This document shows, piece after piece, positions 15,375 to 24,799 of a stretch of 40,384 nt of DNA. Numbering within the stretch: position 1 is the stretch's first letter; every line of letters starts with the position of its first letter. Origin of the DNA: Rhodospirillaceae bacterium (GTDB lineage: Bacteria; Pseudomonadota; Alphaproteobacteria; Rhodospirillales; Casp-alpha2). Below the pieces are notes generated by a model. That model did not search any database, had not been told where the DNA came from, and saw only the letters and a list, made by a program, of their open reading frames with translations. The translations under genes were made by a program, and so were the position numbers. Location: assembly GCA_002706405.1 (NCBI GenBank), contig PALN01000074.1:1-40384 (forward strand), given 5' to 3'.

Positions 15375-15806
15375 ATGATCCGCTATCGACTGATTTGCAG
15401 CCAGGACCACGAATTCGATGCCTGGTTCCGTGACGGCGCCGGTTACGAGCGCCAAGTCAAACGCCAGCAGGTGACCTGTCCCCATTGCGGCGATGTCGAC
15501 GTGACCAAGGCGATCATGGCGCCGGGCATCGCCAAGTCGCCCGATACGGATAAGTTCGCCGAAGCCAAGGCACACGAGGTCGCGCGCCGCATCCTGACCG
15601 CCGTCGGCAAGTTGCGCGACAACGTCGAACAGGAATGCGAGTACGTCGGCGATCAGTTCGCCGACGAAGCCCGCGCCATTCATTACGGCGATGCCGACGA
15701 ACGCGGCATTTATGGCGAGGCATCGGATGATGATGCTGCCGAGTTGGAGGAGGAAGGCATCGAATTCTTCCGCCTGCCGAACCTCCCCCAGCGTCGCGAC
15801 AACTGA
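15375..15806 (+). CDS. DUF1178 zinc-ribbon protein
   Basis: A 143-residue DUF1178 protein: IRYRLICSQDHEFDAWF at the start, then CPHCG (C at about 35 and 38) and VTKAIMAPGI. The early cysteine (position 8), the histidine and the CPHC pair suggest a zinc ribbon. The C-terminal third is very acidic. The function is unknown; the family is common next to the glutaredoxin/nitrilase pair in alphaproteobacteria, and here it is separated from that pair by accessory genes. Confidence 0.88.
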   Translation: MIRYRLICSQDHEFDAWFRDGAGYERQVKRQQVTCPHCGDVDVTKAIMAPGIAKSPDTDKFAEAKAHEVARRILTAVGKLRDNVEQECEYVGDQFADEARAIHYGDADERGIYGEASDDDAAELEEEGIEFFRLPNLPQRRDN

Positions 15807-15833
15807 TCCTGCCTTTACGGGCTGTCGCGGACG

Positions 15834-16712
15834 TCAGTCCGTGAACGAGACCCCGGCGTTACGTTCCAACACCTTGATGATGTCGTCGCAGCTCACTTTC
15901 GGGCCGAGCGTCTGCATGCCGGCCTGGAAGAACTCGCGCGTCAGGTTCGACGCCATCATCGGCACCCCTGAATCATTGCCAAGCTGACAGGCCAGGCGCA
16001 CGTCCTTGTGCATCAGGCCCATGGCGAAGGTGCCCGGCTTTTTGTCGCGGATGTTCGGCAGGAAAATCTTGGTCGCGTTGCTCTGCGCCGATCCCTTGCT
16101 CAGGACCTCGATCATGGTGTCCAGGCTCAGCCCGTTCTTCATGCCCATGATCACGGCCTCGAAGGTGGCGATGCGGATCGACGCGCTGGTCACGTTGTTG
16201 ACCAGCTTCATGGTATGGCCGGCGCCGACGTCGCCGCAGTGGAAGATGTTGGGGCTGATGGTTTCCAGATAGGGCAGGACCTTGTCGAACTGTTCCTTGG
16301 ACCCGCCGGCCATGATCGCGATGGTGCCGGCGTCGGCGCCCTGCGGACCGCCGGACACGGGGGCGTCGATCAGGCTGATTCCCTTTTCCGCAAGCTCCGC
16401 CGCCATGGCGCGGGTCTCGTTGGGATCGCCCGTGGTCTGGTCGACGATCAGCTTGCCGGGCTCCAACCCTTCGACCAGGCCGCCGGGGCCGAAGATCGCC
16501 TGGCGCACCTCGGCCGAGCTCGGCAGACAGGTCAGAATGATGTCGCATTCGCGGGCCAGGGAGGCCGGGTCCTGGACCGGCTGGGCACCGTCGGCGGCGA
16601 AGCTCTCGACGGCCGCGCGGTTCAGATCGAAGACCCGCAGCTTATGTTCCCGCATCAGCCGCCGCGCCAGCGCGCCACCCATCATGCCGAGCCCGATATA
16701 TCCTAAATTCAT
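15834..16712 (-). CDS. Beta-hydroxyacid dehydrogenase (GarR/HIBADH family)
   Basis: A 292-residue NAD(P)-dependent beta-hydroxyacid dehydrogenase of the 3-hydroxyisobutyrate/tartronate semialdehyde reductase family. It has the Rossmann motif GYIGLGMMG (4-12), the substrate loop DAPVSGGPQGA (117-127) and the catalytic lysine K169 in GAGHTMKLVNN. The ATG at 16712 has AGGA upstream. Its exact acid substrate (tartronate semialdehyde, 3-hydroxyisobutyrate or succinic semialdehyde-like) cannot be decided. No pathway partner is adjacent. Confidence 0.9.
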   Translation of the reverse strand: MNLGYIGLGMMGGALARRLMREHKLRVFDLNRAAVESFAADGAQPVQDPASLARECDIILTCLPSSAEVRQAIFGPGGLVEGLEPGKLIVDQTTGDPNETRAMAAELAEKGISLIDAPVSGGPQGADAGTIAIMAGGSKEQFDKVLPYLETISPNIFHCGDVGAGHTMKLVNNVTSASIRIATFEAVIMGMKNGLSLDTMIEVLSKGSAQSNATKIFLPNIRDKKPGTFAMGLMHKDVRLACQLGNDSGVPMMASNLTREFFQAGMQTLGPKVSCDDIIKVLERNAGVSFTD

Positions 16713-16866
16713 GTCAGTCGTCCTCCCGTAGGCGTTCGCGCGCGGGTCGTGTGTCGCCCGCGAACAGATTGGTTTCTTGTTTCCTTGGTGATTCGCGCCC
16801 GAACGGGCGGGATCATGAAGGGGTCGGCGGGGATGATAGCGAATGCGGCGCGAGCCGCGAAGAGTC

Positions 16867-18378
16867 TTACACTGCGGTCAGGCGCGGCAAGGGATAGGGC
16901 TGCGTCATCGCCCGGGCGGTCACCCGGGATGGCGGGAAATCGACGCTCACGCGCGTTCCCTTGCCTTTCGCGCTGACGACCTCGGTGGTGGCGCCGTGTG
17001 TTTTCGCCAGTTCGACGGCAAGCGGCAGGCCCAGGCCCGTGCCCTGGTGGTCGCGGGTCATCGGGTGGCCGACCTGGCCAAATCGCGATAACGCGGTCTC
17101 CAGTTCCTCCGCATCCATGCCGATGCCCGTGTCGGTGACGGCAAGGCGAAGACCGCCGTCATCCAGTTCCATCGCTTCAACCGTGACGCGTCCGCCGGTG
17201 GTGGTGAACTTGACCGCGTTGGACAGCAGGTTCAGCAAGATCTGTTTGACCCGCCGTTCGTCGGCGATCAGGCCGGGCAGGGACGGCGCGATGTGGAGAT
17301 GCAGCAGGATGCCCTTGCGCACGACGTCGCCGTCGACCATGCGGAAGGTTTCCGTAATCGCCCGCTCGAGGTCGATCTCGGTCTCGCTCAGGTGCAGTTG
17401 CTGTGTTTCGGCCGCCGACAGGTCGAGGATATCGCTGATCAGGGACAGAAGATGGCTGCCGGACGTGTTGATGTCGTGCAGGCAGTCCTCTTGTCGCGCG
17501 TTGGCCAGTGGTCCGTAGACCCCTTCCTTGAGCGAACTGGAAAAGCCGATGATGACGTTCAGCGGCGTGCGCAGTTCATGGCTCATGTTGGACAGGAACT
17601 CGGTTTTCGCCCGATTGGCACGCTCGGCGCGGTTCTTCTGGCGCTCCATATCGTCCTGGGCCTGGGCGATTTCCATGATGGTGCGGTGTAGCGCGTCGTT
17701 CTTCGCCTCCAGTTCCTCGACGGTCGCGCGCACCTTCGATTCAAGCGGGCGATAGATGAACAACGCCTCGCTCAACAGGGCCAGGAGCGCACAGACCCAC
17801 AACCCGGTCTCGAACCGTTTGATCCGCGCGATGGCGCGCCGGGAAAAGGCCTCATATGCCTCGACCGCCGAATTCAACATGGGTTCCAGGACATGCGGCC
17901 CGTAGTTGATCAAATAGACATAGGACGATGTGTTGAACCTGAGCTCGCCGTACCGCAGGCCGTAGATGTCCCGGGCATGGCCGAGGAAGCGGTTGACCGC
18001 CAGGTCCAGGCCGACGGTGTTGTCGAAATAAATGACCGCCAGATCCTCGGTCATGACTTGGGGGATGCCGGCTTCTTCGTTGCCGGTCAGCAGCAGCAAA
18101 TGAGCGCGCTGCATGGCGTTGACGGCGCGGCCCAACTGGGCGCGGGAAATTTCGTACTCGTATTCGTCCTGGGCGAAGGCCATCTGCCCGGCGAAATGGG
18201 CGATGCGGTTGGCCTGCCCGTTCTGGCCGCCGGCAACGAAGATCAGATGCCCGTAGTCCGATTGCTTGTCGATGATGAAGTGCATGGTGACGAACGACGC
18301 CGTGACCAGCAGGGCGATCGCCGCAAGTCCCAGGACATAGCGGTATCGCAGGCTTTTGACAGCCGCCAGTTCCGACAT
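16867..18378 (-). CDS. Membrane sensor histidine kinase (orphan)
   Basis: A 503-residue histidine kinase. TM1 is at about 14-36, a periplasmic sensory part at 37-190 matching no family I recognise, and TM2 at about 192-211. A coiled coil (220-260) leads to HisKA with the phosphorylated H267 (SNMSHELRTPLN), then the ATPase domain with the N-box N387 (LLNLLSNAVKF), G1 at D416 (DTGIGM) and G2 at 446-450 (GTGLGLP). No response regulator lies nearby, so its partner is elsewhere. Confidence 0.92.
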   Translation of the reverse strand: MSELAAVKSLRYRYVLGLAAIALLVTASFVTMHFIIDKQSDYGHLIFVAGGQNGQANRIAHFAGQMAFAQDEYEYEISRAQLGRAVNAMQRAHLLLLTGNEEAGIPQVMTEDLAVIYFDNTVGLDLAVNRFLGHARDIYGLRYGELRFNTSSYVYLINYGPHVLEPMLNSAVEAYEAFSRRAIARIKRFETGLWVCALLALLSEALFIYRPLESKVRATVEELEAKNDALHRTIMEIAQAQDDMERQKNRAERANRAKTEFLSNMSHELRTPLNVIIGFSSSLKEGVYGPLANARQEDCLHDINTSGSHLLSLISDILDLSAAETQQLHLSETEIDLERAITETFRMVDGDVVRKGILLHLHIAPSLPGLIADERRVKQILLNLLSNAVKFTTTGGRVTVEAMELDDGGLRLAVTDTGIGMDAEELETALSRFGQVGHPMTRDHQGTGLGLPLAVELAKTHGATTEVVSAKGKGTRVSVDFPPSRVTARAMTQPYPLPRLTAV

Positions 18379-18464
18379 ACTTCGCCCCGTCCAGGTCCCT
18401 GTTGATCATTCAAGCGGGGGCATCCTAGCGGCGGCATATGACAGTTATGTTTCGCCGAATCTGC

Positions 18465-19238
18465 CTAGGCGGCATCCTTGACGCAGAAGGCCAGGTAGTT
18501 GACGGAGAGGTCCTTGGCGTCCAGCCGCCAGGTGTCGCTAAACGGATTGAACACCATGCCTTCCAGATGCGTGAGGGTGACGCCATGGGCCGCCAGACCG
18601 CCCGCCAGTTCCGACGGACGCACGAATTTTCGCCAATCATGGGTGCCCACGGGCAGCCAGCGCAGGATGTATTCGGCGCCGATCTTGGCCAGGGCGAGGG
18701 ACTTGAGCGTGCGGTTCAAGGTCGTCACCACCATGCAGCCGCCCGGCCGCACCAACCCTGCCGAGGCGGCCAGGAAAGCGTCCAGATCGGCGACATGTTC
18801 GACGACCTCCATGTTCAGAACCACGTCGTAGGTTCGGCCCAGGCTGGCCAGATCCTCGGGCAGAACGTGGCGGTAATCGATGTCCAGGCCCATCTGATCG
18901 GCGTGCAGCCGGGCCACGGCGATGTTTTTTTCGCCCGCGTCGATGGCGGTCACCTTGGCGCCGAGCCGCGCCATGGGTTCGGCCAGCAGGCCGCCGCCGC
19001 ATCCGATGTCGAGAAGCGACAGCCCGGCCAGAGGCGCGGGTTTGTCCGCATCCAGGCCGAAATGCCCGGCCACCCGGTCGCGGATGAAGGCGATGCGCAG
19101 CGGGTTGATGCGGTGCAGCGGGCGGAACTTGCCCTTGGCGTCCCACCATTCGTCGGCGATGGCCTGAAACTGGGCGACTTCACCGTCATCGGCAGTGGTT
19201 TGTCGGGGCGGCGTCTTATGGGCGGTCTGGGCGGTCAT
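18465..19238 (-). CDS. ubiG: Ubiquinone biosynthesis O-methyltransferase UbiG
   Basis: A 257-residue UbiG that performs both O-methylations of ubiquinone synthesis at the inner membrane. SAM motif I is [20 protein letters not shown], and the family-specific FNPFSDTW and [11 protein letters not shown] stretches and the [11 protein letters not shown] motif are present. The ATG at 19238 was chosen because AAGG lies six bases before it; an in-frame ATG at 19256 lacks such a site. It is transcribed away from lysC across a 152-base gap, an order common in alphaproteobacteria. Confidence 0.95.
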   Translation of the reverse strand: MTAQTAHKTPPRQTTADDGEVAQFQAIADEWWDAKGKFRPLHRINPLRIAFIRDRVAGHFGLDADKPAPLAGLSLLDIGCGGGLLAEPMARLGAKVTAIDAGEKNIAVARLHADQMGLDIDYRHVLPEDLASLGRTYDVVLNMEVVEHVADLDAFLAASAGLVRPGGCMVVTTLNRTLKSLALAKIGAEYILRWLPVGTHDWRKFVRPSELAGGLAAHGVTLTHLEGMVFNPFSDTWRLDAKDLSVNYLAFCVKDAA

Positions 19239-19336
19239 GCGGGGCCTTTGCGTCATTGATGGCGCGGGCACCTTGCCCGCAACGCCGATTAAGAGTAAGA
19301 AGGCGCCGCCCGGCAGACAAGGGCAAGTAATTCCGA

Positions 19337-19348
19337 CGGAAATTTCCG
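19337..19348. promoter_or_regulatory. Perfect 12-bp palindrome upstream of lysC
   Basis: CGGAAATTTCCG is a perfect 12-base palindrome 42 bases before the lysC start, in the ubiG/lysC divergent gap, followed closely by a second CCGG-type stretch. It may be an operator for lysC. No known motif is assigned. Confidence 0.35.
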
Positions 19349-19390
19349 GTTTTCGGGCATCTTTCACCAATCGAGAGAGACACCGGTTCC

Positions 19391-20611
19391 ATGGCGTTGA
19401 TCGTGCAGAAATTCGGCGGCACTTCGGTGGCCGACGTCGACCGCATTAAGGCGGTGGCGCAGCGCGTTAAGTCCGAAGTCGATTCGGGCAACCAGATCGC
19501 CGTGGTGGTATCGGCCATGGCCGGGGTGACCAACCAGCTGGTTGGTTACGTGGATAACATTTCCAAACTCTATGACGCGCGGGAATACGACGCCGTCGTC
19601 GCCTCGGGCGAACAGGTCACATCGGGCCTTCTCGCCCTGGCGCTGCAGGACATCGGCATCTCCGCACGGTCCTGGCAGGGCTGGCAGATCCCCATCCATA
19701 CGGACGATGTCCACGCCAAGGCGCGGATCACCAGCATCGACACGGACAAGATCAAAGCACGTCTGGACGTGGGCGAGGTCGTGGTCGTGCCCGGTTTCCA
19801 GGGGGTTTCCCCGGATGGGCGCATCACCACGTTGGGCCGCGGCGGCTCCGATACGTCGGCGGTGGCGCTCGCGGCGGCGCTCAAGGCGCATCGCTGCGAC
19901 ATCTACACGGACGTCGACGGGGTCTATACCTGTGATCCCCGGATCGTCACCAAGGCCCGCAAGCTGAGCAAGATCACTTACGAAGAAATGCTGGAGATGG
20001 CATCCCAAGGTGCGAAGGTCCTGCAGACTCGCGCCGTGGAAATGGCCATGAACCACGGGGTGCGCACGGAGGTCCGGTCGAGCTTCTCCGCCGAGCGCGG
20101 CACCCTGGTCGTAAACGAGGAAGAAATCGTGGAAAAGCAAGTCGTCAGCGGTATCGCCTATTCCCGGGACGAGGCCAAGATCACCCTGGTCCGCGTCGCC
20201 GACCGGCCCGGCGTGGCGGCCGGCATCTTCGGTCCCTTGGCGGAAGCCAGCGTCAACGTCGATATGATCGTGCAGAATGTGTCCGCCGACGGCAAGGCCA
20301 CGGACATGACCTTCACGGTGACCAAGTCCGACCTGGAACGCACCAAGTCGATCATCCAGTCGAAAAAGGCTGAAATCGGCTACGAAGACCTGGTCGCCAA
20401 GGATGGCGTGGTCAAGATCTCCATCATCGGCGTGGGCATGCGCTCGCATGCGGGCGTGGCGCAGACCATGTTCCAGACCTTGGCCGAGAAGGGCATCAAC
20501 ATCCAGGTGATCTCGACCTCCGAGATCAAGGTCAGCGTGCTGATCGCCGAGGAATATACGGAATTGGCGGTGCGCGCCCTGCATACGGCCTATGGGCTGG
20601 ACGCCGCTTAA
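19391..20611 (+). CDS. lysC: Aspartate kinase
   Basis: A 406-residue monofunctional aspartokinase, the first step to lysine, methionine, threonine and diaminopimelate. The ATP/aspartate motif [12 protein letters not shown] is at 7-18, FQGV-type and [13 protein letters not shown] motifs follow at about 137-160, and two ACT domains fill 260-406 ([15 protein letters not shown] and [17 protein letters not shown]), where lysine or threonine feedback acts. Length is typical. GAGAGA precedes the ATG. A perfect palindrome upstream may be its operator. Confidence 0.97.
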   Translation: MALIVQKFGGTSVADVDRIKAVAQRVKSEVDSGNQIAVVVSAMAGVTNQLVGYVDNISKLYDAREYDAVVASGEQVTSGLLALALQDIGISARSWQGWQIPIHTDDVHAKARITSIDTDKIKARLDVGEVVVVPGFQGVSPDGRITTLGRGGSDTSAVALAAALKAHRCDIYTDVDGVYTCDPRIVTKARKLSKITYEEMLEMASQGAKVLQTRAVEMAMNHGVRTEVRSSFSAERGTLVVNEEEIVEKQVVSGIAYSRDEAKITLVRVADRPGVAAGIFGPLAEASVNVDMIVQNVSADGKATDMTFTVTKSDLERTKSIIQSKKAEIGYEDLVAKDGVVKISIIGVGMRSHAGVAQTMFQTLAEKGINIQVISTSEIKVSVLIAEEYTELAVRALHTAYGLDAA

Positions 20612-20779
20612 AAGCGCCAGTTCGGACCCGCGCTGACACGGCAAAAGCCACGGCGGCGAACTTTTCCGGCGGCAGCGCGGTCGCCATCGCGACATTTTAA
20701 TCCTATATGATAGCAACGCCGGGGGGGAATGGACCCGGGCAGATTGCGCGTGGAGATCAGGGCAGGGGTCCATAATTCA

Positions 20780-23125
20780 GTGAGCGATACGCCGAACCCG
20801 CAAAACCCGGCAGCCAAAGCAGGGGGACAGGTGCCGAAGAAGGCGCCTATCGTCGGTCGTCGGCGTTCGGACGTCTCGCCGGTGCCCCGGCGCATGCTCG
20901 GTCGGGTCCGCACCGTCATGGCGGCGACGGGTACGGCCCAGGAACGCCTGGACCAGATCGTTCAGGTCATCGCCCTCGAAATGGTCGCCGAAGTCTGTTC
21001 CATCTATCTCCGGCGGGCCGGCGACGTACTTGAACTGTTCGCCACGCAGGGCCTGCGCAAGGACGCGGTGCACAAGACCCGGCTGCGGATCGGCGAAGGC
21101 CTCGTCGGCGAGATTGCCGCGCATGCCTTGCCCTTCGCTCTTGAGGATGCGCAGTCCCATCCCAGCTTCGCCTATCGCCCGGAAACCGGTGAAGAACTGT
21201 TCCATTCCCTGATGGGCGTGCCGATCCTGCGCGGTGGCCGCGTCACCGGCGTGCTGGTGGTGCAGAACCGCACGCGGCGCGCCTACGAAGACGAAGAGGT
21301 CGAAACCCTTCAGACCGTGGCCATGGTGCTGGCCGAATTGGTCGCCGGCGGCGATCTGGTGGCGGCGGACGAATTGTTGCCGGTCGACGGCATCGGTTTG
21401 AAGCCGTTGCGTGTCGAAGGGTTGAAACTGAATGGCGGGATCGGCATCGGTGTGGCGGTTCTCCACCGCCCACATCTTTTCATTGAACGGATTGTCGCTG
21501 ACGATCCGGCGGCGGAACGCCAGCGCCTGCATCAGGCGTTCAAGGCGATGCATGGCGCGCTCGACGACATGCTGGCCTCCGACAATGTGGCCAAGGGCGG
21601 GGAACATCGCGACATCCTGGAAACCTATCGCCTGATCGCCCAGGACGCCGGGTGGCTGTCGCGCATCGAGGATGCCATCCTGACGGGCCTGTCCGCGGAA
21701 GCCGCCGTGCAGCGTGTTCAGAACGACCTGCGGGCCCGCATGACCGGGATCGACGACCCCTACCTGCGCGAGCGGGCCCACGACCTGGACGACCTGGGCT
21801 ACCGCTTGACCCAGCACCTGATGGGGTCGGAGCCGGGGCCTCGGAAAATGCCGGACAACGCAATCCTGATTGCCCGCAACATGGGCCCGGCACAGTTGCT
21901 GGACTACGACAGCGAGAAATTGCGCGGCCTGGTCCTGGCCGAAGGCTCGCCCAACGCCCATGTCGCCATCGTCGCCCGGGCGCTCGACCTGCCCGTGGTC
22001 GGGCGGCTCGACAATATTCTCGACCGGGTCGAAGAGGGCGATCCCCTGATCATCGACGGCGATCACGGTCAGGTCTATCTGCGCCCCGGCGAGGACATCC
22101 GGATCACCTTCGAGGACAGCCAGCGTCTGCGTGCCGAACAGCGCGCTCAATACGCGGTGTTGAAGGACGCGCCGTCGGTGACCAGGGACGGAGTCGCGGT
22201 CAACCTTCTGCTCAATGCCGGGTTGCGCGTGGACCTGATGCACCTGGAGCATACGGGGGCGGTCGGTATCGGCCTGTTCCGCACGGAAATTCCCTTCATG
22301 GTGGAGGCTGAAACCCCGACCGTCGACCGTCAGCAGGAAATCTACGCCACGGTCTACGAGAGCGCCGGCGATCGCCCGGTGACCTTCCGAACGCTCGATG
22401 CGGGGGGGGACAAGGTGTTGCCCTACTGGGATGCGGAGACGGCGGAAGAAAACCCCGCCATGGGCTGGCGGGCGATCCGCGTGTCGCTCGACCGTCCGGC
22501 GCTGATGCGCGACCAGTTGCGCTCGTTGATCCGCGCGGCGGCGGGCAAGACATTGCGCATCATGTTCCCGATGGTCAGCGAGGTCGCCGAGTTTGATCGG
22601 GCCAAGAGGTTGCTGGACGCCGAATTAATCCGTGCACGCCGGCGCGGACATGTGCCGCCGTCCGAGGTCCGAGCCGGGGTCATGCTCGAAGTGCCGGGCC
22701 TGATCTTTCAGTTGCCGGCCCTGACGAAGCGGGTCGACTTCATTTCCGTCGGCTCCAACGACATGATGCAGTTCCTGTTCGCCGCCGATCGCGGCAATCC
22801 CCTGGTGGCGTCCCGCTACGACGACTTGGCGCCGGCTGCCATCAATTTCCTGGGGCAGGTCGCGCGGCATTGCGCGGAAACCCGGACCGAGCTCAGCCTG
22901 TGCGGTGAAATGGCCGGCGATCCCTTGGCCGCGATGACGCTGATCGGCCTGGGGTACCGCAATCTGTCCATGTCGGCGCCGTCGATCGGGCCGGTCAAGG
23001 CCATGGTTCGGTCCCTCGATGTGGGGGCTTTGGAAAGCTATCTTTCCGGCTTGGCGCAATCGCCGGCCCATTCCCTTCGGGAGAAACTAAGGGCCTTCGC
23101 CGCAGATCATGGTGTAATGGTTTAA
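20780..23125 (+). CDS. ptsP: Nitrogen PTS phosphoenolpyruvate phosphotransferase (EI-Ntr)
   Basis: PtsP starts the PTS-Ntr phosphorelay by taking phosphate from PEP and giving it to NPr. It has an N-terminal GAF sensory domain (about 40-180; CSIYLRRAGDVLELFATQGL), the EI swivelling domain with the phosphorylated H394 (SPNAHVAIVARALDLPVVG), and the PEP-binding barrel with GLFRTEIPFM, MFPMVSEVAEF, VGSNDMMQF and the late LCGEMAGDP motif. I chose the GTG at 20780 (SDTPNPQNP) with AGGGG before it; an in-frame ATG at 20729 would add 17 residues but lies about 15 bases after a possible -10 (TATGAT, 20706-20711). Confidence 0.93.
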   Translation: MSDTPNPQNPAAKAGGQVPKKAPIVGRRRSDVSPVPRRMLGRVRTVMAATGTAQERLDQIVQVIALEMVAEVCSIYLRRAGDVLELFATQGLRKDAVHKTRLRIGEGLVGEIAAHALPFALEDAQSHPSFAYRPETGEELFHSLMGVPILRGGRVTGVLVVQNRTRRAYEDEEVETLQTVAMVLAELVAGGDLVAADELLPVDGIGLKPLRVEGLKLNGGIGIGVAVLHRPHLFIERIVADDPAAERQRLHQAFKAMHGALDDMLASDNVAKGGEHRDILETYRLIAQDAGWLSRIEDAILTGLSAEAAVQRVQNDLRARMTGIDDPYLRERAHDLDDLGYRLTQHLMGSEPGPRKMPDNAILIARNMGPAQLLDYDSEKLRGLVLAEGSPNAHVAIVARALDLPVVGRLDNILDRVEEGDPLIIDGDHGQVYLRPGEDIRITFEDSQRLRAEQRAQYAVLKDAPSVTRDGVAVNLLLNAGLRVDLMHLEHTGAVGIGLFRTEIPFMVEAETPTVDRQQEIYATVYESAGDRPVTFRTLDAGGDKVLPYWDAETAEENPAMGWRAIRVSLDRPALMRDQLRSLIRAAAGKTLRIMFPMVSEVAEFDRAKRLLDAELIRARRRGHVPPSEVRAGVMLEVPGLIFQLPALTKRVDFISVGSNDMMQFLFAADRGNPLVASRYDDLAPAAINFLGQVARHCAETRTELSLCGEMAGDPLAAMTLIGLGYRNLSMSAPSIGPVKAMVRSLDVGALESYLSGLAQSPAHSLREKLRAFAADHGVMV

Positions 23126-23142
23126 AGCAACCTGTTTTCTAC

Positions 23143-23172
23143 TTGAATCTACATAACTTTTTGTGGGATTAT
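23143..23172 (+). promoter_or_regulatory. Putative promoter for the rodZ-to-prmC run
   Basis: TTGAAT (23143-23148), an 18-base spacer and GATTAT (23167-23172) form an imperfect sigma70-type promoter in the AT-rich 188-base gap after ptsP. This is the first such gap before seven co-directional genes, so it is the likely start of the operon. Confidence 0.35.
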
Positions 23173-23313
23173 TTAACCTGCGGAAAAGACGAAACGATTC
23201 GCCTTTGAATTCAGCCGCCGTTGCGACCCAGGGGGAGGGACGCCACCGCGGCCATCCAGCAGCCAGGCACCGAATTTGGGTCACCCTCGCGCTGGGATTC
23301 CAAGGAGCGAACG

Positions 23314-24636
23314 TTGGGGCAAAGGGGTGATTTGCGCGTGAACCATGATCCGATCTCACGGGCGACGTCGGGGGGCGACGCCACTGATCGCCGTACCGGC
23401 GTTGGTGGGTTGTTGCGGGCCTCGCGGCTGCGTTGCGGCGAGGACCTGGACGTCATCGCCCAAGTTCTGCGCATTCGTCCCCGTCACTTACAGGCCATCG
23501 AGGATGGCAATTTCGACCAGCTTCCGGGCACCACCTACGCCGTCGGCTTCATCCGCACCTATGCGGAATACCTGGGCCTGGACAGCGACGAAGTCGTGCG
23601 CCGCTTCAAGGGCGAACAGAACCAGCAGCCGGGTCAGGCGCGCAAGGCCGATCTGGTGTTTCCCTCACCCATGTCCGAAACAGGCATCCCGCGGGGTGCC
23701 GTGGTGTTTCTCGGTGTGGTGATCGGCGTCATCGCCTATGGCGGCTGGTACAGTTCGACCGTCGACAATGATTTCTTCAAGCAGTGGATCGAGCCGGTGC
23801 CCGCGCGCCTGGCCGCCTTGCTGCCGGGCGGGGCCCAAGACAGCGGCCCCGACCACAGCCAGGCCGTCGCTGCCGACAAGCCGGTGTCCGAACCCGATCC
23901 GGCCTCCGCGGCGGAACCGGCCGCCGCACCCGAAGCCGCCCTGTCGTCCGCATCGCCGTCTGCGACGGACAATGCCGCGGCGGTGGTAACGGAGTCGCCG
24001 GCCCCAACGGCCGAGGCGGTATCTGAAACGTCGTCAGACCCGGCGCCGACGGAACAGTCCCAGACGGAGCAAGTGACCTCGGAGCAGGTAACCTTGGAGC
24101 CGGCGCAGGCCGATCCGGTCCCGGCGGCTGAACCCACCCCACCCGCAGCGGCGAGCGAAACCGCCGACCCGGCACCGGCATCTGCCGTTGCGTCGGCGTC
24201 GGAAACCGTGCGGCCGCCCGAATCCATCGCCCAGCCCGTGGAAACCGCCGAACTGCCGGCGCCGGCCGTGACGGCTTCGGAAACCCCGCCGGCAACCGAG
24301 GCGGACTCCGCGCCCGCGCCGGACGTCACGGAGATCGCCAGCACGCCGGCCGAAATGGCCGAAGCGCGCATTGTCCTGACCGCGGTCAGTGACAGTTGGG
24401 TCGAAGTCCGCGAACAGGGCACCGATACCTGGGTTTGGGGAAAATTGCTGCGTGCCGGCGAATCCTACGCCGTGCCCGATCGCCCCGATTTGAAGCTGAA
24501 AACCGGCAACGCCGGTGGGCTGACCATCACCGTCGACGGTGACAGTGTGCCGGCGGTCGGCGCCAGCGGAGAGGTCGTGCGCAACGTGCTGCTCGACCCC
24601 GAGCGCCTGAAGGCGGGTACCGCCGTTTTCCGCTGA
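23314..24636 (+). CDS. rodZ: RodZ-type cell-shape protein
   Basis: A 440-residue bitopic membrane protein with the RodZ plan: a cytoplasmic helix-turn-helix domain that binds MreB (about 28-95; LRIRPRHLQAIEDGNFDQLP), a single TM helix at about 128-150, a long Ala/Pro/Glu/Ser/Thr-rich periplasmic linker (about 175-350) and a C-terminal DUF4115 domain (about 355-435; SWVEVRE). I chose the TTG at 23314, which has a perfect AAGGAG (23302-23307) six bases ahead; the GTG at 23338 is a less likely start. As in many proteobacteria, ispG and hisS follow. Confidence 0.82.
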   Translation: MGQRGDLRVNHDPISRATSGGDATDRRTGVGGLLRASRLRCGEDLDVIAQVLRIRPRHLQAIEDGNFDQLPGTTYAVGFIRTYAEYLGLDSDEVVRRFKGEQNQQPGQARKADLVFPSPMSETGIPRGAVVFLGVVIGVIAYGGWYSSTVDNDFFKQWIEPVPARLAALLPGGAQDSGPDHSQAVAADKPVSEPDPASAAEPAAAPEAALSSASPSATDNAAAVVTESPAPTAEAVSETSSDPAPTEQSQTEQVTSEQVTLEPAQADPVPAAEPTPPAAASETADPAPASAVASASETVRPPESIAQPVETAELPAPAVTASETPPATEADSAPAPDVTEIASTPAEMAEARIVLTAVSDSWVEVREQGTDTWVWGKLLRAGESYAVPDRPDLKLKTGNAGGLTITVDGDSVPAVGASGEVVRNVLLDPERLKAGTAVFR

Positions 24637-24799
24637 TCCGCCGTCAACCTGCCCGGCTGGCCCGTCACGACCGTTGACCGCGGGGCGGGGGTCGGGCAAA
24701 ACATGGCCCCACGGGCTGTGCCGGCGCGGTTTCATGCTTGTGCGCCGCCGTGGACAGCCCCATGTAGGTTGCCGTTGAGCGTTTAAAGGATCCACTTTC

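Noticed and set aside
16796..16858. Hairpins CGCCC-GAAC-GGGCG and GCGGC-GCGA-GCCGC after the histidine kinase gene.
   Set aside because: Neither has a T-run on the strand that would need a terminator, and short GC hairpins are frequent at this base composition.
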